Positions 1 to 11,177 of a stretch of DNA of 21,391 bases are shown in pieces. How positions within the stretch are numbered: position 1 is the first letter of the stretch; every line of letters starts with the position of its first letter. The DNA is taken from the NCBI RefSeq assembly GCF_000003605.2, contig NW_003112482.1, positions 136,600 through 157,990 on the forward strand, given 5' to 3'. The position numbers and the translations under genes are program-made. Source of the stretch: Saccoglossus kowalevskii (taxonomy: Eukaryota > Hemichordata > Enteropneusta > Harrimaniidae). The notes under the pieces were generated by a model that saw only the letters and a program-made list of their open reading frames with translations, made no database searches and had not been told where the DNA came from.

Positions 1-352
1 ACTGCAACTCCTGTCTCTTGAAAACAAAAAAAAATGCTACAAAATTTATCAATTTTCAATGACTCAGTCTGAAACTTCTTTTCTTTCATATTATGTGCTA
101 CATGTACATGTACTTTTGCTTTTAATAATCTCTGTTATAGATGATATCTCATTTAGTCGGTTATCATGGTGATCCATCATTACATATCACATTCCTACCT
201 CATACTGACTCTGTTTACTCTTGGCTTACCACTAAAAATCAATCAGATACTAAGAAACCGATTTTATGTTTCCTCTTGCCTTTGATCAGTTATTGTCTTT
301 GATTCTATAAATATTATGGATATTTTATGATGAGCATTTTGAATGATTGTAA
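1..352. other. AT-rich non-coding flank
   Basis: No open frame of useful length, no splice-site pair framing coding sequence and no RNA gene is visible. The stretch holds scattered homopolymer A/T runs and one GTACATGTAC-type palindrome near 110, a word common throughout this window. It leads directly into the 27-bp minisatellite. Confidence 0.6.
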
Positions 353-1897
353 GTGAACAGAGAGGGTTAAAATAGGTGAATATAAGGAAGGGTTAAAAAT
401 GGGTGAATAACAACAAAAGAGGTGAATGGATGAATAAATGGAGAGGTTAAAATGGGTGAATACAGAAAGAGGGTTGAAGTGGATGAATAGAGGGGGAGGG
501 TTGAAATGAATGAATAGAGGGAGGGGGTTGAAATGGGTGAACAGAGGGAGAGGGGTTGAAATGGATGAATAGAGGAAGGGTTACATGGGTGAATAGAGGG
601 AGGGGGTTAAAATAGGTGAATACAGAAAGAGGGTTGAGATGGATGAATAGAGGGAGAGGGTTAAAATGGGTGAACTGAAGTGGGGGTGAGAAATGGATGA
701 ATAGAGGAAGAGGGTTGAAATGGATGAATAGAGGGAGAGGGTTGAAATGGGTGAATAGAGGGAGAGGGTTGAAATGGATAAATAGAGGGAGAGGGTTGAA
801 ATGGATAAATAGAGGGAGAGGGTTAAAATGAGTTGATAGAGGGAGAGGGTTGAAATGGGTGAATAGAGGGAGAGGGTTGAAATGGATAAATAGAGGGAGA
901 GGGTTGAAATGGATAAATAGAGGGAGAGGGTTAAAATGAGTTGATAGAGGGAGAGGGTTGAAATGGATAAATAGAGGGAGAGGGTTGAAATGGATAAATA
1001 GAGGGAGAGGGTTGAAATGGGTGAATAGAGGGAGAGGGTTGAAATGGGTGAATAGAGGGAGAGGGTTAAAATGAGTTGATAGAGGGAGAGGGTTAAAATG
1101 AGTGAACAGAGGGAGAGGGTTGAAATGGGTAAATAGAGGGAGAGGGTTGAAATGGGTGAAGAGAGGGAGAGGGTTGAAATGGATGAATAGAGGGAGAGGG
1201 TTGAAATGGATGAATAGAGGGAGAGGGTTAAAATGAGTTGATAGAGGGAGAGGGTTGAAATGGGTGAATAGAGGGAGAGGGTTAAAATGAGTTGATAGAG
1301 GGAGAGGGTTGAAATGGATAAATAGAGGGAGAGGGTTGAAATGGATAAATAGAGGGAGAGGGTTAAAATGGATAAATAGAGGGAGAGGGTTGAAATGGGT
1401 GAAGAGAGGGAGAGGGTTGAAATGGGTGAATAGAGGGAGAGGGTTAAAATGAGTTGATAGAGGGAGAGGGTTGAAATGGATAAATAGAGGGAGAGGGTTG
1501 AAATGGATAAATAGAGGGAGAGGGTTAAAATGAGTTGATAGAGGGAGAGGGTTGAAATGGATGAAGAGAGGGAGAGGGCTGAAATGGGTAAATAGAGGGA
1601 GAGGGTTGAAATGGGTGAAAAGAGGGAGAGGGTTGAAATGGATGAAGAGAGGGAGAGGGCTGAAATGGGTAAATAGAGGGAGAGGGTTGAAATGGGTGAA
1701 AAGAGGGAGAGGGTTAAAATGGATGAATAGAGGGAGAGGGTTAAAATGAGTTGATAGAGGGAGAGGGTTGAAATGGATGAAGAGAGGGAGAGGGCTGAAA
1801 TGGGTAAATAGAGGGAGAGGGTTGAAATGGGTGAAAAGAGGGAGAGGGTTAAAATGTATGAATAGAGGGAGAGGGTTGAAATGAGGTAATAGAGGGA
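353..1897. repeat. 27-bp purine-rich minisatellite, about 57 copies
   Basis: A tandem array with a 27-bp period runs through this whole stretch. The core is GAGGGAGAGGGTT(G/A)AAATG followed by a variable segment (GGTGAAT, GATAAAT, AGTTGAT, GGTGAAG and similar). The first ~350 bp are degenerate with irregular unit lengths; from about 700 onward the units are nearly identical, the usual picture of an array homogenised in its middle and decayed at its edge. The plus strand is almost free of C, giving strong purine/pyrimidine asymmetry, and each unit has several GGG runs. Because 27 is divisible by three, short open frames appear, but units carrying AAAATGAGTTGAT put an in-frame TGA in them, so I do not call a protein. 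Confidence 0.97.
1552..1848. repeat. Higher-order block within the 27-bp array
   Basis: Three successive unit variants (GGATGAAGAG, then a unit beginning CTGAAATGGGTAAAT, then GGGTGAAAAG) form an 81-bp composite. It starts at 1552, again at 1633, and a third time at 1768 after two intervening units. The C of the GGGCTG variant is diagnostic because it occurs only in these composites. This points to segmental duplication of multi-unit blocks by unequal exchange or replication slippage. Confidence 0.85.
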
Positions 1898-3363
1898 AGT
1901 TTATTCACACATACACACTGCCCAAAATTCAGTGTAAATAATTTTTACATTTAGTAAAATTGTCACTAAATTTCATCATCATTTTGGACGACACAGACAA
2001 GTTCAGATATTGCTTTTAGTTTTTGATTGAAAGGTTTGTCAATTTTCATCAACATGTCATGTGGAGTGAAGCAGACTATATAAAATAATTTTGTAGATGG
2101 ATGCAAAAGTTGACAATGACGCTCAAAGTGATCATGTACTTATCATTAATACATGTGTATGGATATGATAGAGTAGTATTTATCAAAATAAATCGGCTCA
2201 CGTACATGAGTACTGGCGGGAAATGCAAAATTATGAATGAAATTGACATTCAAAGAAGTTGAAGTAGGTTGATATTAAATCTGGATGTATTTAATAACTG
2301 CATTGGACATATTTCAATTACATTATAGAATACAAATCTTTTTTTATTACTCTGGCTCATCATCCGTCTGTTGTGCAGTTATCAAGGTCAAAGGTCAGGT
2401 CCAATCAATCAGATGCATGCTGGGGTATTGTTAGAACCAAGGATAGTGTACTCTATCTGAACCCGACACCTGCCTGCATTTTGCAGTGATTTGTAATTTC
2501 CTGAGATGTCTGTGAAATCCTTCTTTGAATTCCTAATTGTGCGATGGCATTACATCATTTTTTTTCAGTTGGGGAAGTGAATAGAAGTCTGAAAAACTCT
2601 TAAGAGTGAGTGTCATAAGTATGATTGCCAAGGGTTGATTTCTAAGGGCTTGTAACTTCTCTTGTGATGTGAGAAGATCTCGTTATAGGCGAAATTCCAA
2701 GAGATTTGCTAAATTTCGCTCTCATGAATTATTTCAATTCTGAAATTTAATAATTGCAATAATTTTTATTACAAAAATATTACAGCTTATTATTGGTGCG
2801 TATGCGGTATCAGTTTTTTTAACCATAAATGAATATACATTTGTACATGTACTATAGAGTACTTTAAAAATAAACCTGCATCAAGTCACCATATATAGGC
2901 AGTCATGAATTATACAACTATGGTAGATTCTTAGACTAGTCGCTTGTCAAAGGAACATACTAAGTATGTCATATACTAGTATACCACCCCTCTTTAATCA
3001 AGAAGGTTACCTCCCCATTGCTGAATGGTTTCTTCTTTATATTTAGTACTTTTATACTATAGTAGATATTTGTAGGTTCTGAACGTTTCAATAACATAGT
3101 TACTGTTACTAAACTTTAATGGAAAACTCATTAAATATTATGAAACTGATAGTCTGGATAAAATATGACTATCTTCATAGTTTATGAATAAATTATTAAA
3201 GTAATTAAAATGGATAAAAGATGGCATTTCTCATGCGAGACAGTCTGCTTTGAATGTAATATTATTTCTGATATATTATAGTGGGAATTGTGTTAACTCA
3301 AAATTTTGAAAAAAATTGACTGTTGTAGTACCAAATGAACACACATAGACTATGTATACTATG
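1898..3363. other. Non-coding interval, AT-rich
   Basis: I see no gene. The stretch is AT-rich with many short stops in all frames. Local points are a GGCGGGAAA E2F-like word at 2215 (single, could be chance), a perfect DR1 motif at 2385 (separate entry), and a short GTACATGTAC word near 2846. It ends at the first MITE copy. Confidence 0.55.
2385..2397 (+). promoter_or_regulatory. Perfect DR1 nuclear-receptor-like motif
   Basis: The sequence reads AGGTCA A AGGTCA, two exact half-sites spaced by one base. This is the canonical DR1 element bound in animals by RXR, HNF4 or COUP-TF class receptors. The motif is seen directly; function is unproven because no promoter or gene is identified nearby. 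AGGTCA-rich words can also come from dispersed repeats. Confidence 0.35.
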
Positions 3364-3569
3364 TACTGTAAAATACTTTATTTTCGCTTGGAATTTATTT
3401 TCACTATTTTCGCTGAAGGGATGATTGAGTGAAAATAAAATTCAGCGAATACACCTTTTTTTCTATATTTCACATTCAACTCATCAAAAATCAGTGAAAT
3501 TCCATACATAACACCAAAAAACCTTTTCAGCGAAAATTAATTCCAGCCAAAATAAAGTATTTTACATTA
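3364..3569 (+). mobile_element. MITE-like element, copy 1
   Basis: This ~206-bp element begins TACTGTAAAATACTTTATTT and ends with the near-inverse, AATAAAGTATTTTACA followed by TTA. The terminal inverted repeats extend about 40 bp with some divergence. Inside are further AGCGAAAATAAA / TTTATTTTCGCT inverted segments, so the transcript would fold on itself. There is no coding capacity. The same element recurs at 5298, 14289 (reverse orientation) and 21258. Terminal TA dinucleotides fit TA target sites as in Tc1/mariner-type MITEs, but target duplication cannot be proven without empty sites. Confidence 0.85.
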
Positions 3570-5297
3570 TATGCAAAAAACATGAAAATCCATTTCTGGT
3601 TTACCAGCAGTTTATAATTCAGCTATTTCATGCTGCTATATGACATATCACCTTAACAAAGATAATTTAATTCTGTAATAATACATAGATTAAAAATTAT
3701 AAAAAGATTTGGTATACCTCTTTAAATTATGAAATTTTCAGAAAAAATGTTGATTTTAAACAGAATATTTTTATGTTTCACTGATAAAGGAGATTTTATT
3801 CGTTCAAGAAACATGTCTTAATGGATGATTTTATTATCTACTGAATGTTTTTATTACAGCAACTCTCTAGTAATGCAATGAGATATAGTTGATTGACAAA
3901 GAGAGACATATTTCGCTAGAAGGCACACTGACTTGTAATCGACGTGTGGTTGAGATTTTCCAATTTTTATATAGCTTCATAAAATGCCAATACCCTTATT
4001 ATCATATGACCTTTTAGTCATTTTATGACTTTAATTGTTACTCAGTATTGGAAACAGATATATCTGGTTGTGGCATCTTGGTGAGTGGAACGTGTATGAC
4101 GGGGATCACATTCTTAGCTTCCTGGTTGTATAAATATCAACTCACTAAAGGTTGTGACATTAATATAGTCTTGTAAGTATATCCATTAGCGATGCGTTGA
4201 GTATGGAGTGTCAGCTTTTGAGATATAACGTATGCATGCTGGTGAGAGCTGTAGTTTCATTGTAATTTTTACATTATGTCATTTGGTATCTGGTAAGTAC
4301 ATGTATTTACATTGTCTGTAGCCTAAACACATTGTATTGTCCAGTCTTAGGTTTATTGGTTCATTATTCATAGGTATTTAGGACTAGCTAAATTCATGCA
4401 AAATGTCTAAACTGCTGGAAATATTTCTTAGATAAATTTAAAATATTTTCAGCAAATATAAATGACCACTGTTTTGATTTCATTGCCATGCATACAATTT
4501 GTGATTCACATTAGATTCAAATCTGCTTCCTATATTGTCTAATTGTATAATGTGATCTTAGCTTGATCACTGTGTACAATTCTACCATCTTACGTATTAA
4601 TCTTGTTACATAACTGACAACCAATCCAATCAGTTCTGCGTGATGCATCATTCAGTCCTTGGAATTGAGATCCATTTTTAAAGGGGCACCTGTCAAACCT
4701 TGGGATTACAACATGACATTGTAGTGACCTGTTTCATGTTCTCATCAATTACATCAATTTGCTTGCTTGCAAGCTTTGACTAGTTGTGGAACACACACCC
4801 CATTACTTTTATCACTCATGCCTTCCTTTTCATTCAAACTGATTACATGCATGTTCAGTTGTTTCTCTCTTCAGTGCACAACAGACATGTCATTTTAAAT
4901 TCGCTTCAATGCCGAATGGTCAAATGAAAAGACTTGATGAAAAGTCCATTTCCTGTCACTCTAATCGGGGAACTGCATATATTTAACTCGAAGAAACTTC
5001 CTTTCACCGGTAAAGTAATCTGTTAGAAGCGTTGTTTTGTGGATTATTGCTGTAATTCAGACAGCAAATTGTGTATTCATTGTATTGATTATATTCAGTG
5101 AAAGACCAAAAGTGTTTTATTGGATTTATTCAGGATGCAAGGAATGACTTTCTGTGGTAGATTTTTTATCCGCTTGCTTGAACTACCCGTACCTCAGTAG
5201 TGCATCTTGTAACTTTGACCTTGGTTCTTTGAATTCGTTGGTCTGATTCATCTTGAATTTGTCAGCGAACTCAGTTTATACACAATATTGTTTGAGT
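3570..5297. other. Non-coding interval between MITE copies 1 and 2
   Basis: No convincing exon or RNA gene. The only structure noted is a 20-bp word at 4300-4319 (CATGTATTTACATTGTCTGT) that recurs exactly at 6251-6270. Several donor-like GTAAGT words occur (for example near 4170 and 4294) without a supported coding exon to their left. Confidence 0.5.
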
Positions 5298-5506
5298 TAC
5301 CGTAAAATACTTTTTCACTTGGAATTTATTTTCGCTATTTTCGCTGAAGGAATGAGTCAGCGAAAATAAAATCCAGCGAATATACCTTTTTTCCTATATT
5401 TTAAATTCAACTTGTCAAAAATCAGTGAAAATAAATTCCATACAAAATACCCAAAAAGTCTTTTCAGCGAAAATTAATTCCAACTAAAATAAAGTATTTT
5501 ATAGTA
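5298..5506 (+). mobile_element. MITE-like element, copy 2
   Basis: This is a ~209-bp copy of the family, in the same orientation as the copy at 3364. It starts TACCGTAAAATACTTTTTCA and ends AAAGTATTTTATAGTA. Its middle matches copy 1 closely (TTTTCGCTGAAGGAATGAG versus TTTTCGCTGAAGGGATGA). Point differences and small indels indicate an old insertion. There is no open frame and no transposase. Confidence 0.85.
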
Positions 5507-6668
5507 TACATCTTGTACATTTAGGTTGCTTTGTGTCATATCACTGAGCTTGATTGGAAAACCTCCAAGTGCCATTGAATTTGCTGGTTCAGTTATTAAG
5601 ATGATAAAATTCTGTTGTATTATTTTGCTGTCGTTTAGAATTCACAACTGATCTTCATTCAGGTTACGAGTTTAGTCATTGTTTCCATGAAAACTATTAT
5701 AATGCTGAAATTGAACAGTGTGACTTAAAATGTCACTGCCCAACCAGTTATTATCACCTGGCTTATATCACAGAACCCTGAAAGTGCTTGTTGCTGGGCG
5801 TCGACATTCAAGTCATAAACTTACACATTTACTACAATAAAACTGTGACAACCAAGAAATGCTAAACTATGTCATCAGCAGAAACAAAACATGAGTTATG
5901 GTCTGTTTAATACAGATTGGAGGATAATCAGATGTTCAGATTAGTGTATGTTAAAATATATGCATGTCAACTTTTATTATCTACATAATTTTCCCCAAAA
6001 AATTGATCAAAATCTGAAGCCGACAAGAAATTGTGTACATTTGGTCGAACATTTTAGATCAAAACAAAATTTTAGAAAAATACATAAAAAGAGAACTGTC
6101 ATCACTATGGCAACCAGGTCAAGGTGATGTAGTCTTTGTGCCATAAGTTATGTTTGATGATGAGAGTGGTTCTTATAGGATTGGATACTGCCCTCTTTGT
6201 CAGAACTTGGTGATACCCATCATGCAGTTCAAGTTCAAGTAGTGGTATCTCATGTATTTACATTGTCTGTGTATTGAAGAATGTCTTATGTCTGTATTAG
6301 CTGAGAATTCATCAAGCTTTGTGTAAAGTAAGTCCCAAAGAATTTGATATTTGTTGTTTTTTTCCCCAGATGTAAATACTGGCTTTCATTTCAAATAGAC
6401 GGATGCTGGTATAAGAAGTAGTAGGGTATTGTAAGACATGTGTTACCTTGAAATGTATTGTTTATGGTGACTTCACTGATACATAATATGAACATAAAAC
6501 TGAAAGCTGCTGCTGTCCTTGATAACATTCACAGTACTTTAAAAAAAATACTGTATTTTTAAAATATTAAATATTTGTGTCCAAGGCAAAAGCTAGACAT
6601 TTAATATCACTGTTGTCTCGCTTGACTTTTTATGTGTACAAATTGGAAATGCATAACCCTTCCGTAAA
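5507..6668. other. Non-coding interval
   Basis: I see no gene. The second copy of the 20-bp word CATGTATTTACATTGTCTGT lies at 6251-6270, preceded as at 4300 by TGGTATCT with an 8-bp length difference. This indicates a short, decayed dispersed repeat. The rest is unremarkable AT-rich DNA. Confidence 0.5.
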
Positions 6669-6845
6669 ATCTGTATTAGAAGCCGCATCCCTAATAGAAG
6701 TCGCACCCATTCTTTTTAAACAATTGGGAACCAAAAAATCATCATTTCCCATATGTGTAGATACTTTAATAGAAGCCGCACCACCTCTATTGGATTGTAC
6801 CATTTTAATAGAAGCTGCGGTTTCTAATACAGATTTTACAGTACA
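6669..6845 (-). repeat. Degenerate 'GCGGCTTCTATTA' repeats
   Basis: Read on the minus strand, the word GC(G/A)(G/A)CTTCTA(T/A)TA occurs about five times at irregular spacing, one occurrence following CCAATAGAGGTGGT. It resembles the unit of the 46-bp array at 19.3 kb, where CTTCTAATAGAGG is preceded by CCATTGGAGGTGTG. Both strands stay open across this stretch and the predicted peptides simply repeat LIEAAP-like or AASI-like words, so they are by-products of the repeat. No splice sites or ATG in good context support a gene. Confidence 0.55.
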
Positions 6846-8418
6846 TTGCAAAGTCTGTGTTGACAGGTGTAATTTAGTTTATTTATTGAAATTGCAACTG
6901 TCAGAGTACAACCTGTGTACCGTACTTAAAATTTATGTCTTTCACCCTCCAGTGTAATTACTTTAGATTGATAGGTTGCAATTTATTTCCAAATGAAATG
7001 CACATAATTAAGTAATTTTGATGAAGCGCTGTACACTGGCATGCAACTGTTGTCTGGAGTGCATTGGTATTTCTTATCAAGTGGTCGTAGATAACTAGTG
7101 TGTTTTATTCAACTGTAACTTGATATGGGATAACTCAAAACATATTTTGAGCATATATTTCTTGTTTCACTATGGTTACCATGGTTTCAAGTTCACCTTT
7201 TGTAAAGAGTGAATTGTCAGGATTTGTTAATCCTTTCACAAATTTTTTGAATCCTTGCATAAAATAATTTTATTTTCCAACCTTGTACTGGTATAATGTA
7301 ATCATCATAAATACGGTTATCACATATTCAACGAATTTCACCAAAAGTCAAATGTCTGTTCGGTTTAAAATTACGATGGAGTTATACAGTATAAAAAAAA
7401 TAGATCTCAGAATTATAGAAAATTTGTGACAAACTCTTGGTGTAAAAAGTAATCAAGATAGAATCAGACAAGACATGGATTCTTTTATGATAACCTTATA
7501 AAGTTGGCCATTTTGTTGACTTCCATGTTTGATGTGACTCACCTGATTTTCCAAAGTGATAATGTGATTGCTCCTCTGAACTTGGAATATTCTATTTTAA
7601 AGACATAGAGGGGTGTCTGCTACATTGCTGTGATGCTGTAGTAGCAGATGGCTGATTTGAAGAAATTTTTTTAAAGAAAATATTTCTGACCTACATTATG
7701 CAACATGAGGATTTGACCCCTTTCAGCGCTAGACATCGACAAAATGTATCAAAATAAATCCTAATTATTATAAGCTGTCTATTTGCTATAAATTGTGATT
7801 AGTGTAAAAATAGACATTAACTTGTCAAATTACATTCTGTTAAACCGCAACATGAAAACTCCAGCAGAATAAAGAAACAAATCATCTTTGGCAACTACCG
7901 GGTATGCGCATTTCACAGAGCTTAAAATGTTAGTTTTCTTGTAAAGTTAAACGTTATTCATTAATCAAAGTATTAAGTCATCATAGTGTCCGCTAGCTTT
8001 ATCTTTGTGCATCTCTGTTAAAAACAAGAACCCTGATTAATACGATTTATCAGGGGATGACTGTTCTGAATGTTTTATATTGCATGGTATATGCGAGCAT
8101 CATCAACATATGCGACCGGACCTTCACCATTGTGTTTACACAAGTTTGTCAATTCTACGCAGTCTATTGTATGTACATTTCAAAGGCCAGTGTAGTGTAT
8201 TGATCTGCTGACCCTTATATGGGTCAGGGATTATCCTCTGTACCACATACATGTAATTTTTCCAACTCATTTTAAAAACAACATTCAAAATACTTGAAAT
8301 AGACTAGCGGTACATGTTTATGAATAATAATGCATTGTGTTTACTCTGCTTCTGTAATCATTTCCCCCCCTTCCTTTCCCTGGCTTTAAAGGGTTCATGT
8401 TGTAGTTTGGGTGATTTG
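6846..8418. other. Non-coding interval
   Basis: No supported gene. Notable small items are GTTACCATGG at 7175 (one of four related words in the window) and a perfect inverted repeat at 8208 (separate entry). A run of eight Cs lies near 8364, close to the start of the CpG-retaining patch. Confidence 0.5.
8208..8227. promoter_or_regulatory. Perfect 7-bp inverted repeat, ER6-like
   Basis: CTGACCC and GGGTCAG flank a 6-base spacer (TTATAT). This is either a short hairpin or a divergent pair of (A/G)GGTCA half-sites spaced by six bases, the ER6 layout known for some nuclear receptors. It lies about 220 bp upstream of a CpG-rich patch. The symmetry is seen; the regulatory role is inferred. Confidence 0.3.
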
Positions 8419-8429
8419 TGCGGAATGTG

Positions 8430-8742
8430 CACAGCTGTTTCAGCCCTCATTGGAACGATAAGTGTTTACTGTATATTTAGCTAGGACTCCTGACGTCTGT
8501 GTTCGGTTAACGTTTTATCGGTTGTCATCCGTCTAGTCGGGAACTACTAAAACTGTACCCAGACGTTCATTACCAGTTGTCGATCATGTAATGTTACCCG
8601 TGTTGTTGTTGACGTTTACGTAAGTACACAAGTGTTTTGTTCAGCCGTACGTTGGTTCGTTCTGAAGTCTACGTTGTACATGTTTGTATGACTACAGGTA
8701 TAAAAATAAACGGCGTATTTTAATGACAACTGACGTACGTGA
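8430..8742 (+). promoter_or_regulatory. CpG-retaining patch with splice donor: candidate promoter / 5' exon
   Basis: About 21 CpG dinucleotides fall in roughly 310 bp, while the flanking kilobases have very few. CRE-like TGACG words recur (8491, 8610 and 8731). A consensus plus-strand donor, TTTAC|GTAAGTAC, lies with GT at 8620-8621. In invertebrates with methylated gene bodies, CpG retention often marks unmethylated promoters, so this could be an upstream promoter with a non-coding first exon. The RING gene beginning at 17.9 kb is the only downstream candidate seen. No ATG-initiated frame supports a coding exon here. Confidence 0.35.
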
Positions 8743-9045
8743 CAACACTACCTAATTACTACACACTATAGGGCTTCATATTCATGAATAACACTGTATC
8801 TTGACAATTGTTCAAATTCTTCTTACAATTATTTTTACACAATTTGTACACACACTTGGCGGAAGAATAAAATACAATCATAATTCATTTTTTGTACTTT
8901 AAAACTTTGTATACAACAAAATAAATGGCACACAACTAACAGTACAATGGTGTGAAACAGTTGTCTGTTACTAGTATTTTATCTCTGCTGCTTAAGTAAC
9001 TTGTTATAGTTGTACATTTTTATGTGTATGAAATAAACATGAATA
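8743..9045. other. Non-coding AT-rich stretch
   Basis: Nothing beyond AT-rich sequence and short A/T runs is visible. It separates the CpG patch from the AT-rich tandem tract. Confidence 0.5.
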
Positions 9046-9198
9046 AGATTTAAAATGTATCAAAATTAAAAATTTTAATTTAAAAAAATATCAAAATTAA
9101 ATTTACAAAGTATCAAAATCAAAGTATGAAATTTGATGTGTATCAGAATTTCAGAATCTAATTTAAAATGTATTAAAATTGTAATTTAAAAAAAAACA
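9046..9198. repeat. AT-rich degenerate tandem tract
   Basis: Words of the form AA(A/T)GTATCAAAATTAAA and AATTTAAAA recur about four to five times with irregular spacing across this very AT-rich stretch. The units are too diverged to set an exact period by eye. It is probably an old simple or minisatellite repeat. Confidence 0.6.
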
Positions 9199-9591
9199 AC
9201 TATACAATTTTTATTTTTTGGAAATATATTACACCCTTTGTGTGAATTCTATATTATGCTGTATGAATTGTTGGCTGTCAGATCTGAATTGTAAATTGTG
9301 TGTATGTACATATGGTGTGTGGTTAATGCATGAGGCAGCCAAGTGTCATTACACATCCCATTTATAATAATATAGTAGAATTCTGACAGTTTTAATGTTA
9401 AATGTTCAAACGTATGGTGCTACCTTCTGTATCTGCTTAATTTTTAGCACACTATTTCTCATTCAGTTCAGTGTGTGAGTGTGTAAATCATTCTTTCAGT
9501 TCTGACTGCTCTCACTCTGCAATCTAGGGTTGGAAAAAACTGAGCGTAGGTGGAGTGTTATTTATTATTTTTTATTATCTTCCATATTACG

Positions 9592-9607
9592 GGTATTCAT
9601 GAATACC
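9592..9607. repeat. 16-bp perfect palindrome
   Basis: GGTATTCATGAATACC is its own reverse complement, and a further C/G pair lies just outside one mismatch. A second small palindrome, TACCGGTA, follows within about 20 bp. It could be a dimeric factor site or the centre of a lost inverted repeat; nothing around it decides. Confidence 0.6.
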
Positions 9608-11157
9608 GGCTGCGGAATTGGTTACCGGTACTTCAATTATAAACTCTCAAGAATACTAGTATTTATCATTTCATCTTTATCTTTGATAATTATATTATCA
9701 TTTCGTATGCACACGCCTCCAACTTGAGTACCTTAGGTAGATCTAACATGATTTTTTGCTTGCAGAATTTTTGTTTTGACAAATTTGTTCACGATACATG
9801 ATAATGGAAACAGGATATTATATTTTCTCTTTTAGTGGAGCATCTTGAATATGTAAGAGGTGCAAATGTATGAAAAATTGCACTTAGTATAGAATGAATC
9901 ATTAAAATATGAATTTTTTTAAAACCGCAGATACACATTTATCATTTATGTAAGCACATGTCCTACCAGTTCTCGTATCTACCAAATATTATACCAAGCA
10001 AAATATAACAATACTGGATATGTTTCAGACACGTTTGACAATAACTGCAACCTGATTCAGAAAATCAATAAAATGTAAAATCAGTAAATTTATAATTCAA
10101 TTTAATAATTTTGAATCTCCTAATTTTTTTTGGAACGAGAAGCAAAACTTTTGTTTTGTTGGCATTATAGTGTACATATATAGTGTAAGTAATGCTTAGT
10201 GAGTGGTTTAAGGGCACAACTTTCCAGTGGTCGCATACTAACAATACATATACGTAACCAACCCACACGAAGTGGAGTACCTGTACTTGTTTTTTGTAAA
10301 TTTATCCATTTTTCTGCTATTCAGAATTGTAATGATATGCACAGTTCTTAAGAGCATAGCCATTTACTGATTTGTACTACAGATCGTTTATTCGAAAAGT
10401 TTATTCAGAGAGTGCATATTGTTTAGTAACGTTTGACCTGACCACAGCGGGGATGTAATTCTGCGCCTGATCCTTGTAATTCGACTCGTAAGACCCCACA
10501 CAGATTCTTTCAGAACTACGAAATCACGTACGCAATATAAATGTATTATCTCTGTTTTAATATTTTGGATATCAAGAACAAAATATTAACCCAAATTATT
10601 ATTCGCTGGCCATTCTCAAGTGAAGTTCAGCTGATTCATTTCCTGCTGCGCACAGTTCTGTTTCTCGTTAAAAGCAAACAACATTGCAACCAAACCCATA
10701 TGTGGTCAGTATATTTGTCACAACAATTCTATCGCCGCTCAGTTACAAGACTGCCCCTCCCCCACTTCCAGTTTGTAGTGTATATTACGTATTGTTGAAA
10801 CAGCACCCCGTGTGATTCCACCCAATCGACGATCCAAGTTTAAGTGCATTGACTCTCGTAACCATGTTTAAGGTATGTTGGAATTAAATGAAGTCATTGT
10901 ATCTCTGTTACGATTGCTTGCTTTGACTCACATCTTGTGTTTCGCATATTTTCTGTTTAGAATTTAGTTTTAGAAGTTCCTTTACAGCGTGGTATAAAAT
11001 TAACATTATATGCTGTGCCTGTTCATTTCACCATTTGGTCTAAGGATATACATGTGTGTTTATCAGAACCTGATGTGTGCCGTAATTCTTAGTGTGTCAG
11101 GAAAACTGCAGGTTTGACGTAAGGAGTATAAAAAATACTTTATTTACTCTTTTAGAA

Positions 11158-11177
11158 GTGCATTTCCAAAAATGCAC
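11158..11177. repeat. Hairpin, 8-bp perfect stem with 4-nt loop
   Basis: GTGCATTT and AAATGCAC flank the loop CCAA. It is preceded by AAATACTTTATTT, a word also found at the MITE ends, so it may be a remnant of a related element. No RNA gene family is recognised. Confidence 0.45.

Noticed and set aside
1552-1749. Open frame encoding a nine-residue WMKRGRGLK-type repeat
   Set aside because: It is a by-product of the 27-bp period. Neighbouring unit variants put TGA in the same frame, and the array shows no codon-level constraint or splice context.
2215-2223. E2F-like word GGCGGGAAA
   Set aside because: It is a single short motif far from any supported promoter. Chance occurrence is likely.
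6577-6957. 126-codon open frame with LIEAAP-like repeats, and an overlapping minus-strand frame
   Set aside because: The plus frame begins at GTG rather than ATG. Both frames overlap the same degenerate nucleotide repeat and are open for that reason, with no domain recognised.
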